From assembly GCA_030610025.1 (NCBI GenBank), contig JAUWSP010000209.1:1-5639 (forward strand): a stretch of 5,639 nt of DNA, written 5' to 3'. The position numbers were made by a program, and so were the translations under genes. Below are positions 1-5,554 of this stretch, one piece after another (the stretch's first letter is position 1; each line of letters begins with the position of its first letter). The DNA is from Acidobacteriota bacterium. Lineage in GTDB: Bacteria; Acidobacteriota; Thermoanaerobaculia; Multivoradales; JAHEKO01. The notes beneath the pieces were generated by a model. The model was not told the origin of the DNA, ran no database searches, and saw nothing but the letters and a program-made list of their open reading frames with translations.

Positions 1-138
1 ATCATCAACGCCGGGGGAGCCCTGTCATTCTCACTTCTGGACGAGGGGCTCAGCGATCACCAGGCCCTGCTCGAGCAGATGGACGTGATCGGCGACTCGG
101 TGGCCGAAATCCTCCAAGAAGCCGGCTCGAAGGGCGAT
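1..138 (+). pseudogene. Inverted partial copy of the dehydrogenase 3' region
   Basis: Read on the plus strand from base 1, this gives IINAGGALSFSLLDEGLSDH and continues to about EILQEAGSKGD. This matches residues 289-334 of the minus-strand dehydrogenase except for His instead of Arg at codon 58-60, Gln instead of Arg at 115-117, and Asp instead of Glu at 136-138, the codon holding the unpaired axis base. It has no start and its frame runs on antisense through the other arm to a stop at 277-279. It is a fragment created by the inverted repeat, not an expressed gene. The Gln/Arg difference lies in the central hairpin, where both arms may be native sequence rather than copy and template. Confidence 0.85.
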
Positions 139-275
139 TCGCCTTTCGAACCGGCCTCTCGCAGGATTTCGGCCACCGAGTCGCCGATCACGTCCATCTG
201 CTCGAGCAGGGCCTGGCGATCGCTGAGCCCCTCGTCCAGAAGTGAGAATGACAGGGCTCCCCCGGCGTTGATGAT
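1..275. repeat. Near-perfect inverted repeat (fold-back) with no spacer, axis at base 138
   Basis: Base n pairs with base 276-n across the whole stretch, so 1-137 is the reverse complement of 139-275 with one unpaired central base. I count six mismatched pairs out of 137: 59/217, 114/162, 116/160, 120/156, 126/150 and 132/144. The repeat runs into the window edge, so its true length is unknown. Both arms carry the same part of the dehydrogenase gene, read in opposite directions. A palindrome of this size inside a housekeeping coding region would be unstable in a living cell. A fold-back amplification or assembly chimera is the likelier origin. Confidence 0.95.
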
Positions 276-1139
276 GTAGTCGGGTACGTAGACGATGTCC
301 CGCTCCAACAAGCGATCGGCATCCGCCGGCTCGTCGAGTTGGTTGTTAGCCGAACCAGCGACGATTCGGCACTGGAGCTGGGGAATGGTCTCTTGGTTCA
401 GGGTCGCCCCTACCGCACACGGTGCGTAGACGTCACAGGCGGTGGAGTAGACCTCCTTGTTGGGAACGTACGTCGCCTCGAGCAGGTCGGCCACACGCTG
501 ACAGCGGGGCTCGTCGATGTCGCTGACGAGCAATTCAGCGCCGGCCTCCTTCAGGAACTGCCCCAGATTGGCGCCGACGCTGCCGACTCCCTGGATCAAC
601 ACCCTTCGACCCTGCAGCGTCGAACCCTCCAGAACCTCGGAAACGGCACTCCTGATGCCGGCGAAGACAGCTCGGGCCGTAAAGGGACTGGGGTCCACCT
701 TGGAGCCATCCTCGGGGTCGAAGCCATGAACGTAGTCGGCCTCCTCGGCAATGATCTGCATGTCCTCCGTCGAGGTTCCCATGTCCTCCCCTGTGCGGAA
801 GCCTCCACCCAGGGATTGGATCAACCGGCCGTAGCGAAGCAACAGTCCCCTTCGCTCTTCGCCCTCCAGGGGCTTCTCGACTGCCAGGACCGCCTTGCCA
901 CCCCCGGCGGCGACATCGATGGCCGCCCACTTGCTGGTCATCCCCTCGGCCAGCCGCATGGCATCCAGAAGCCCTTCTCCAGGCTCCGAGTAGACCTTCA
1001 TTCGGGTGCCGCCCGTGCAGGGTCCGAGGGTGTTGTCGTGCAAACAGATAAAGACCCAGGTTTGGGTCGTTTGATCGAATCGGCAGACGACACCGAGGCC
1101 GTCCCACTGTTGAATCAGAGCCTCCAAGTTGTAATCCAT
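57..1139 (-). CDS. Leu/Phe/Val dehydrogenase, 3' end replaced by fold-back
   Basis: This is a Glu/Leu/Phe/Val dehydrogenase family enzyme of the short leucine/phenylalanine/valine dehydrogenase type. It would oxidatively deaminate branched-chain or aromatic amino acids to 2-oxoacids with NAD+ in the cytoplasm. Visible landmarks are the glycine-rich TGGTRM near residue 42, substrate-binding Lys70 in MTSKWA, catalytic Lys82 in GGGKAV, and EDMGTSTEDM at 118-127. The Rossmann loop GVGSVG lies at 184-189, with an acidic Asp207 ending the next strand (favouring NAD over NADP). APCAVGA, GSANNQL and PDYIINAGG follow at 239-294. The start is secure because an in-frame TAG lies four codons upstream, although no Shine-Dalgarno is visible. 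The C-terminus is not native. The axis of the inverted repeat falls at residue 334, and the last 19-26 of the 360 residues are antisense of the copied arm. The family normally has some 15-25 further residues resembling ADRLAEERI. The exact substrate cannot be told from sequence alone. Confidence 0.93.
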   Translation of the reverse strand: MDYNLEALIQQWDGLGVVCRFDQTTQTWVFICLHDNTLGPCTGGTRMKVYSEPGEGLLDAMRLAEGMTSKWAAIDVAAGGGKAVLAVEKPLEGEERRGLLLRYGRLIQSLGGGFRTGEDMGTSTEDMQIIAEEADYVHGFDPEDGSKVDPSPFTARAVFAGIRSAVSEVLEGSTLQGRRVLIQGVGSVGANLGQFLKEAGAELLVSDIDEPRCQRVADLLEATYVPNKEVYSTACDVYAPCAVGATLNQETIPQLQCRIVAGSANNQLDEPADADRLLERDIVYVPDYIINAGGALSFSLLDEGLSDRQALLEQMDVIGDSVAEILREAGSKGESPFEPASWRISATESPITSICSSRAW

Positions 1140-1145
1140 GGGCCC

Positions 1146-1151
1146 ATTCTA
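1146..1151 (-). promoter_or_regulatory. Possible -10 element of a leaderless dehydrogenase transcript
   Basis: On the minus strand, TAGAAT (one mismatch to TATAAT) ends six bases before the dehydrogenase ATG. The expected start of transcription would therefore fall on or next to the start codon. The same region lacks a Shine-Dalgarno, which fits leaderless translation. No convincing -35 hexamer is present about 17 bases upstream. The hexamer also lies in a small CCATT-AG-AATGG palindrome. This is inference from position and motif only. Confidence 0.25.
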
Positions 1152-1244
1152 ATGGACACCATTCTGAACAGCCCGACGCAAGGAGCACTCATGACCCCGG
1201 TCGGCTTGGTGTTCTGGGCCATCGGATAGCTGCAGGATTGGACA

Positions 1245-1274
1245 AGGGGTCTCCCTCGAACTGGGAAGACCCCT
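1245..1274 (-). terminator. Stem-loop downstream of the DUF3179 gene, probable transcription terminator
   Basis: AGGGGTCT plus CCC at 1245-1255 pairs with GGG-A-AGACCCCT at 1263-1274, giving 11 base pairs with one bulged base (1266) and a 7-base loop. It lies about 47 bases after the DUF3179 stop and about 105 bases before the dehydrogenase start. Read on the minus strand, the stem is followed only by TTGTCC, so the U-tract is weak. It may be a pause or 3'-end-stabilising hairpin rather than an efficient intrinsic terminator. It separates the three-gene cluster from the dehydrogenase. Confidence 0.5.
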
Positions 1275-1320
1275 CGCCCGATCTAACCACCTTCGGTGCC
1301 AGAGGTTCGTTCGGGCCCGA

Positions 1321-2703
1321 TCAGTCACCCCACACTTCGGTGTCGGGGTAGAAGCCGTACCACCCGAACCAGAAGGCCACGTGCCCTGGGAGACGCTTCA
1401 GGCTCTCTGTTTCGTCTTCGGTCGAGACAAGGGACTCTTCGGTGAGATTCCACACGACTCCTCGGTCGTCTATCAGCCTGTCCTCTTCATCCCAACGGAA
1501 GCTTCTCTCTCCCCTCTCATAGGCCCGGATCGATCCGCTCCTCGAGTCGGCCACCAACACCACCGGGGAGGGTCCCACCGCGTCGTTGACGATACCGGCC
1601 GCGAGCGCAGTCTCCATCACGAAGGCCTTGGCGTGCTCTTCGAGTCGAAGGACGTAGACCTCTTCGTTGCGCCCCAGCCGGCTGTCTTTCTTCCACACGG
1701 GAAACGAAACACCGGACCGTGCTTCATCCGCAACCCCGGGCTGGTAGTCGAACGGGTAGTAGAAAGCGAGCGGCTCGAGATCCAACACAGTGGTCGTCGG
1801 ATGGCGCCATCGCCACTCACCCCAGGTGGTCAGCGTCAGCGGTAGGACCTCGAGCTGGAAGGGATCCTCTGCCAGCCGACCGATGACCGGCTCACCCGTC
1901 AGGTTGCTCCAAAGAGACTCCGTCTCGTGGTCGAACATCAGCTTGTTGCTGCGATAGAGGAGGCCGGAGGTGCCGAATACGATACGTTCACCGTCGCTCG
2001 TCCGCGTGCGAAACAAGATGCCCGAACGACAAAGGGTGCAGTAGGACAGTGCCACCGGCTCGCCACCGATCTCGTCGTTGAGCAACTCGTGCCAATCCAT
2101 GATCCGCAGCGGATAGGCGCGATACTCCCCCTTCAGAGCAGCACCGAAGACGAGCTCGCCATCACCGAGATACTCGGCCTCGCCAGCGGGGATCGTGTCG
2201 GGGTTCATGAGCGTGGGGATCTCGTCGACCCGAACGCCACCCCATACGACCTCGGTCATCCGGACTCGTTCCGGAACACCGTCATAGAGGATCTTTGTGT
2301 AGCGGGGATCGATCCGTGACAGCAGCTCCGCCTTGAACTGCGTGTACCCGGGATACGGCTCGATCTCCGGGTGAGCCCCGACCCACTCCACCCAATCGAA
2401 GTAGCGCACCCCCAGATCCGCGCCCGTCAGCGATTCGAGCACCTCCAGGGCCTCGGCGCGATGCTCCCGGGGAATGAAGAACAGACTGTCCACGAGGCCG
2501 GGCACCAGAGAACGATCCCCAGCCTCGATCAGCGCCTTCTGAGCTTTCTTGCGCTCTTTGCGCTTTTCGGATTGGAGTTGCTGGACCGTGTCGTAGTCCA
2601 CGGCCGCACTGGCCTCGACGGCGGTTTCGGCCGAGGAGAACAGAAGAGCCGACACCATCGCAATGGATAGACTCGCGAATCGGGAAAGTGGCCTGGAGCG
2701 CAT
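1321..2703 (-). CDS. DUF3179 family exported protein with HEAT-like N-terminal region
   Basis: This 460-residue protein belongs to the DUF3179 family, whose function is not established. Residues 1-33 look like a Sec signal peptide: basic MRSRPLSR, a hydrophobic stretch, then small residues, so it should act outside the cytoplasm. Residues about 38-95 are helical, highly charged and HEAT-repeat-like. The DUF3179 core starts near residue 145 with EVVWGGVRVDEIP. It continues through RAYPLRIMDWHE (195-206), YCTLCRSGILF (221-231, with a Cys222-x-x-Cys225 pair), FGTSGLLYRSNKLMFD (243-258) and ETESLW (260-265). It ends with the family's FWFGWYGFYPDT near 444-455. The CxxC pair could bind a metal or be redox active, which is inference. 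The start lies 23 bases after the NTF2-like gene's stop, with no well-spaced Shine-Dalgarno (GGAG is about 15 bases away), suggesting translational coupling. The protein is full length. Confidence 0.92.
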   Translation of the reverse strand: MRSRPLSRFASLSIAMVSALLFSSAETAVEASAAVDYDTVQQLQSEKRKERKKAQKALIEAGDRSLVPGLVDSLFFIPREHRAEALEVLESLTGADLGVRYFDWVEWVGAHPEIEPYPGYTQFKAELLSRIDPRYTKILYDGVPERVRMTEVVWGGVRVDEIPTLMNPDTIPAGEAEYLGDGELVFGAALKGEYRAYPLRIMDWHELLNDEIGGEPVALSYCTLCRSGILFRTRTSDGERIVFGTSGLLYRSNKLMFDHETESLWSNLTGEPVIGRLAEDPFQLEVLPLTLTTWGEWRWRHPTTTVLDLEPLAFYYPFDYQPGVADEARSGVSFPVWKKDSRLGRNEEVYVLRLEEHAKAFVMETALAAGIVNDAVGPSPVVLVADSRSGSIRAYERGERSFRWDEEDRLIDDRGVVWNLTEESLVSTEDETESLKRLPGHVAFWFGWYGFYPDTEVWGD

Positions 2704-2726
2704 GGGAGGTGGCGGCTTCTCCGACC

Positions 2727-3245
2727 CTAGAACCAGGGTCGAGTCGGCTCCTCGAGGATTTCCACTAGCTCCACGAAGTCGATCTTCCAGTCGCCCTCCT
2801 GCTCGACCCAGTCGATTCGGAACCGGTAGGCCTCCCGACCGGTGATGTCCCTGGCTTGGGTCACGAAGTCCGCCGTCAAGTAGGTGGAGGCTCGTCGGTG
2901 CTCCTTGTCGATCGACAGGTCTTTCTCTCGCACCCGCATCGCAATGGCCTGGCTGAAGGATCGGTAGCGGTGAACTCCCGCCGCCAGCCGCTGCCGATCG
3001 CGCGTGTGGAAATCGAACCCTTCGGCTCGAAATTCGAAATTGTCGGCAAACATCTCGCTCACCTTCCGAGCCTTGCCCAGAGCGACGAGATCACTCTCTC
3101 CCGGGACCTTCGAGACGAGCTTCTGAATCTCTTTGATATTCCTGTTGATCTGCCGCTGGGGACTCACCCACCAGCGCACCACCAACCAGCCACCGATCAG
3201 CAGCACGACCAGGGCGACTGTCGCCTGTAGTCCTCTGCGGCTCAA
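2727..3245 (-). CDS. Membrane-anchored NTF2/SnoaL-like protein
   Basis: This protein of about 172-174 residues begins with a basic LSRR and one hydrophobic helix (roughly residues 9-29, rich in V, L and W). A soluble domain of about 140 residues follows. The domain pattern is an NTF2/SnoaL-like cone: helical QINRNIKEIQKLVSKVP, a strand-rich middle, and paired strands ending in YRFRIDWVEQEGDWKIDFVE (142-161), the typical end of this fold. No enzymatic residues can be assigned, and the fold also serves as a binding or scaffold domain. It is probably anchored in the inner membrane with the domain outside. Start choice: AGAAGG at 3253-3258 is only 1 base from a GTG at 3251 but 7 bases from a TTG at 3245, so I prefer TTG; the GTG start would add two residues. 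The gene sits between the DUF885 and DUF3179 genes on the same strand. Confidence 0.75.
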   Translation of the reverse strand: MSRRGLQATVALVVLLIGGWLVVRWWVSPQRQINRNIKEIQKLVSKVPGESDLVALGKARKVSEMFADNFEFRAEGFDFHTRDRQRLAAGVHRYRSFSQAIAMRVREKDLSIDKEHRRASTYLTADFVTQARDITGREAYRFRIDWVEQEGDWKIDFVELVEILEEPTRPWF

Positions 3246-3252
3246 GATCACA

Positions 3253-3258
3253 CCTTCT
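3253..3258 (-). promoter_or_regulatory. Shine-Dalgarno that decides the NTF2-like start
   Basis: AGAAGG on the minus strand is 7 bases from the TTG at 3245-3243 and 1 base from the GTG at 3251-3249. Normal spacing favours the TTG. Confidence 0.5.
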
Positions 3259-3295
3259 GATCCAGAAACTTCATCGGGTTACACGCGGCTCCGAA

Positions 3296-5068
3296 TCAGC
3301 CCGCCACTCCCCGATTCTCGATGAGGGCATCGATCTGGTCCTCCAGCACCGTCAGGGGAACCGGACCATTCATGAGAATGACCTCATGGAACTCACGGAT
3401 GTCGAAATCCTCCCCGAGTGCCTCCTCGGCACGCCGCCTGAGCTCCCAAATCTTGATTTCTCCCATCTTGTAGGCCAGGGCCTGCCCCGGCCAGGAGATG
3501 TAGCGGTCGGTCTCGGTCTTGATCTCATGCAACGACAGAGCGGTGTTCTCGGCCAGGAAGTCCAACCCCTGTTGCCGGCTCCAGCCGAGATAGTGCATGC
3601 CCGTATCGACCACGAGTCGGGCGGCTCGCCACATTTCGTAGGTCAGCCGACCGAAGTGCTCGTAGGGGGTCGTATACATGCCGGCTTCGACACCGAGCTT
3701 CTCGCAATAGAGGCCCCAGCCCTCGCCATAGGCGTTGATCCCAGAAAAGCGGCGAAAATTGGGCAGGCCCTCCAGCTCTTGTCGCAGGGCGTTCTGCAGG
3801 TGGTGCCCGGGGACGGCTTCGTGGAGGGTGAGCGCCGGCAGTGCCCAGAGCGGTCGGCTCTCCAGGGCATAGGTGTTGACCCAGTAGTAGCCCGGCTGCG
3901 TGCTGCCGAGAGGGGCTCCGACGTAGCGGCCTGCCGTGTACTTCGGCGCAATGTGATCCGGCACCGGTGCCACCCCGTAGGGCAGCCTCGGCAATGTCTT
4001 GAAATAGGTGGGCAGCTTGCCGTCCATCGTCTTGGCGATGAACGAGGCCTCCTTCAGAAGCTCTTCCGGCGTGTCCACGAAGAACTGGGGATCGGTGCGA
4101 AGGAAGTCGAGGAACTCTGCGAAGGTTCCTTGGAACTCCACCTCCTCGATGATCGCTTCCATTTCGGCTCGGATACGAGCCACTTCCGCCAACCCGATGT
4201 CGTGGACCTCCTGAGGCGTGATGTCCAGGGTCGTGTGATGACGAACCAGATATTCGTAGTACTCGCGGCCGTTGGGTAGCTCGGAGGCACCGATGATCGG
4301 GCTGGCACTGGGAACGTACTCGTCGAGGATGAACCGGTACCAGGCTCTGTAGGCCGGGATCACGTCGTCGCGTATCGCCTCCAGCCCCGCTTGCCGCAGT
4401 CGCTCGTGCTCGGCTTCGGGCACCGAGTTGGGAAAGCTCTCGAACGGTTTCCAGAAGACACTCGTGCTCGTGTCGTCGACCAGGTGGGGCTCGATGGTGC
4501 TCTCGTAGCCCTCCAGCACAACCCGCGGCAGCACATAGCCATTGGCGATCCCTTCCCGCATGATCTCGATGTGCTGTTCGGCGTAAAGCCGAAAGGCGCG
4601 GAGGCGCGCGATGTAGTTCTCATAGTCCTGAGCCGTACTGAGGGGAACGCGCTCCGGAAGCCGAGCGAATCCCGTGTGGAACCCCCCTTCAGCGGTGATG
4701 GGAATCAGGTACTCCTTGAATTCGAAGCCGGTGAGCCAGTCGCTCAACCGACGTTCGAACATGTCGTAGTTGATCCTCTCGGCGGCCTCGAGCCCGTCTC
4801 GATCGATGGCGTGCAACCGGTCGAGCACCCCCCGGTAGTACTCGGCGCGACGCTCCTCATCCTCGATGGTGAACGAGGGCAGCCGGTCGTTGTAATCGTG
4901 GATGCCGACGGCCGTGGCCCACATCGGATTCTCCTGCATCTGAAAATCCCAGGCCTCATCGAACAGGGCATGTAGATCGGCGACCGAACTCTCCTCTGCC
5001 GACGGTTTCGAGCAAGCGAAGACCATGACGGAAATGCAGATCAAACCTGCGAGAATGAGCTGTTTCAT
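3296..5068 (-). CDS. DUF885 family metallopeptidase-like lipoprotein
   Basis: This 590-residue protein belongs to the DUF885 family, usually placed with gluzincin-type metallopeptidases; true substrates are mostly unknown. Residues 1-19 are a lipoprotein signal with lipobox V-F-A-C19. Ser follows the Cys, so an outer-membrane location is plausible. The probable zinc site is HEAVPGHH, with His416, Glu417 and His422/423, followed by the second family motif EGWGLY with Glu449. Other family signatures are PGYYWVNTY before the zinc motif, then RRFSGINAYGEGW, GLDFL and YISWPGQALAYKMG towards the C-terminus. The length is normal and nothing key is missing, so it is probably an active peptidase or hydrolase. 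The frame is open upstream to 5146, but the start is 5068: it alone gives a clean lipoprotein signal and has GGGGGGAG 4 bases ahead. It is the first gene of the probable operon, followed 44-50 bases later by the NTF2-like gene. Confidence 0.93.
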   Translation of the reverse strand: MKQLILAGLICISVMVFACSKPSAEESSVADLHALFDEAWDFQMQENPMWATAVGIHDYNDRLPSFTIEDEERRAEYYRGVLDRLHAIDRDGLEAAERINYDMFERRLSDWLTGFEFKEYLIPITAEGGFHTGFARLPERVPLSTAQDYENYIARLRAFRLYAEQHIEIMREGIANGYVLPRVVLEGYESTIEPHLVDDTSTSVFWKPFESFPNSVPEAEHERLRQAGLEAIRDDVIPAYRAWYRFILDEYVPSASPIIGASELPNGREYYEYLVRHHTTLDITPQEVHDIGLAEVARIRAEMEAIIEEVEFQGTFAEFLDFLRTDPQFFVDTPEELLKEASFIAKTMDGKLPTYFKTLPRLPYGVAPVPDHIAPKYTAGRYVGAPLGSTQPGYYWVNTYALESRPLWALPALTLHEAVPGHHLQNALRQELEGLPNFRRFSGINAYGEGWGLYCEKLGVEAGMYTTPYEHFGRLTYEMWRAARLVVDTGMHYLGWSRQQGLDFLAENTALSLHEIKTETDRYISWPGQALAYKMGEIKIWELRRRAEEALGEDFDIREFHEVILMNGPVPLTVLEDQIDALIENRGVAG

Positions 5069-5072
5069 CGGA

Positions 5073-5080
5073 CTCCCCCC
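5073..5080 (-). promoter_or_regulatory. Shine-Dalgarno of the DUF885 gene
   Basis: GGGGGGAG on the minus strand lies 4 bases before the ATG at 5068. It fixes the start over the longer open frame reaching 5146. Confidence 0.6.
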
Positions 5081-5089
5081 AAGAGTGAC

Positions 5090-5103
5090 GGCCCAACAGG
5101 GCC
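5090..5103. repeat. Small GC hairpin in the DUF885 leader
   Basis: GGCCC and GGGCC form a 5-bp stem around the 4-base loop AACA, just upstream of the Shine-Dalgarno. It could form in the leader RNA, but it is too short to call a regulator. Confidence 0.3.
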
Positions 5104-5114
5104 AGTAAGCACTG

Positions 5115-5127
5115 CCTCGACTCGAGG
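5115..5127. repeat. 13-bp palindrome at the composition junction
   Basis: CCTCGA-C-TCGAGG is a perfect inverted repeat of 6-base arms around one base. It sits immediately before the switch from GC-rich to AT-rich sequence and overlaps CTCGAG/GGATCC (5121-5131). It could be an operator of the DUF885 gene. Alternatively it could be sequence that promoted, or was introduced by, an artificial join. Confidence 0.4.
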
Positions 5128-5132
5128 ATCCT

Positions 5133-5288
5133 ACAATTGACGACATTATTACCGAATATTGCGAAGAAAGAATGCGTTCTGGATCATCTAAAATAGATGT
5201 ACTTAAAGAGATAAAGCTATCAATGAATATCAGATTGGATTTAATTAATAAATCGCTGGTAAGTGAGCTCGATCGAATAAAAGGGTGA
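5133..5288 (+). CDS. Possible 3' fragment of an unrecognised gene
   Basis: This frame reads about 51 residues to a TGA at 5286-5288. It includes DDIITEYCEERM, then SKIDVLKEIKLSMNIRLDLI and SELDRIKG. The composition, with alternating charged and hydrophobic residues, looks like a helical C-terminal domain of a protein from a low-GC genome. The frame is open leftwards into the GC-rich part as far as 5109, but the native 5' part is presumably cut off at about 5131. An internal ATG at 5172 has no well-placed ribosome site and would give 38 residues. I do not recognise a family. It may be a chance open frame. Confidence 0.35.
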   Translation, partial: TIDDIITEYCEERMRSGSSKIDVLKEIKLSMNIRLDLINKSLVSELDRIKG

Positions 5289-5329
5289 GTTATAAATGGT
5301 AATCGTAAAATAAAATATAAGTCAGGATA

Positions 5330-5341
5330 TAATACGTATTA
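5330..5341. repeat. 12-bp perfect palindrome
   Basis: TAATACGTATTA reads the same on both strands. It lies in the AT-rich stretch with no clear gene. It could be an operator-like site but may be chance in AT-rich DNA. Confidence 0.25.
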
Positions 5342-5554
5342 CAGGAATAATATTCTGAGAATAGAAATAGCGTTGATAATCTACTCAAGAAGCACTGTCG
5401 AGAAGATGGAATTCTATTATTTAGGGCCGCGCTTATTTATAGGACAGTAATGGATTTTGGAAAGAAACACGCTAAGTCTAATTCAAAAATCAGGACTCAT
5501 GTGGCGCATCAATAAGACCTAACTTCGAACAGCGATAGATTTCACCCAATATAT

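Noticed and set aside
1..275. Biological reading of the inverted repeat as an insertion-sequence end, attenuator or replication palindrome
   Set aside because: Both arms are the interior of an enzyme coding sequence, with no transposase, target duplication or terminator features. A fold-back artefact explains it more simply.
339..1229. Long plus-strand open frame of about 296 codons opposite the dehydrogenase
   Set aside because: It is the antisense of a clearly recognised enzyme gene. Its translation has no domain pattern, and GC-rich codon bias keeps the opposite strand open.
3249..3275. 8-codon minus-strand frame MKFLDQKV whose TGA overlaps the GTG codon of the NTF2-like gene
   Set aside because: It lacks a ribosome site and is short enough to be chance; evidence for translational coupling is too thin.
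3386..4279. Plus-strand open frame of about 297 codons opposite the DUF885 gene
   Set aside because: It is a shadow of a well-supported gene with conserved metallopeptidase motifs. It has no family resemblance and no ribosome site.
5069..5146. 26-residue N-terminal extension of the DUF885 protein
   Set aside because: It crosses the composition junction, would bury the lipoprotein signal, and ignores the good Shine-Dalgarno before the ATG at 5068.
5328..5333. Perfect TATAAT hexamer on the plus strand
   Set aside because: There is no -35 element at the right spacing, no gene start follows, and the hexamer is expected by chance in AT-rich DNA.
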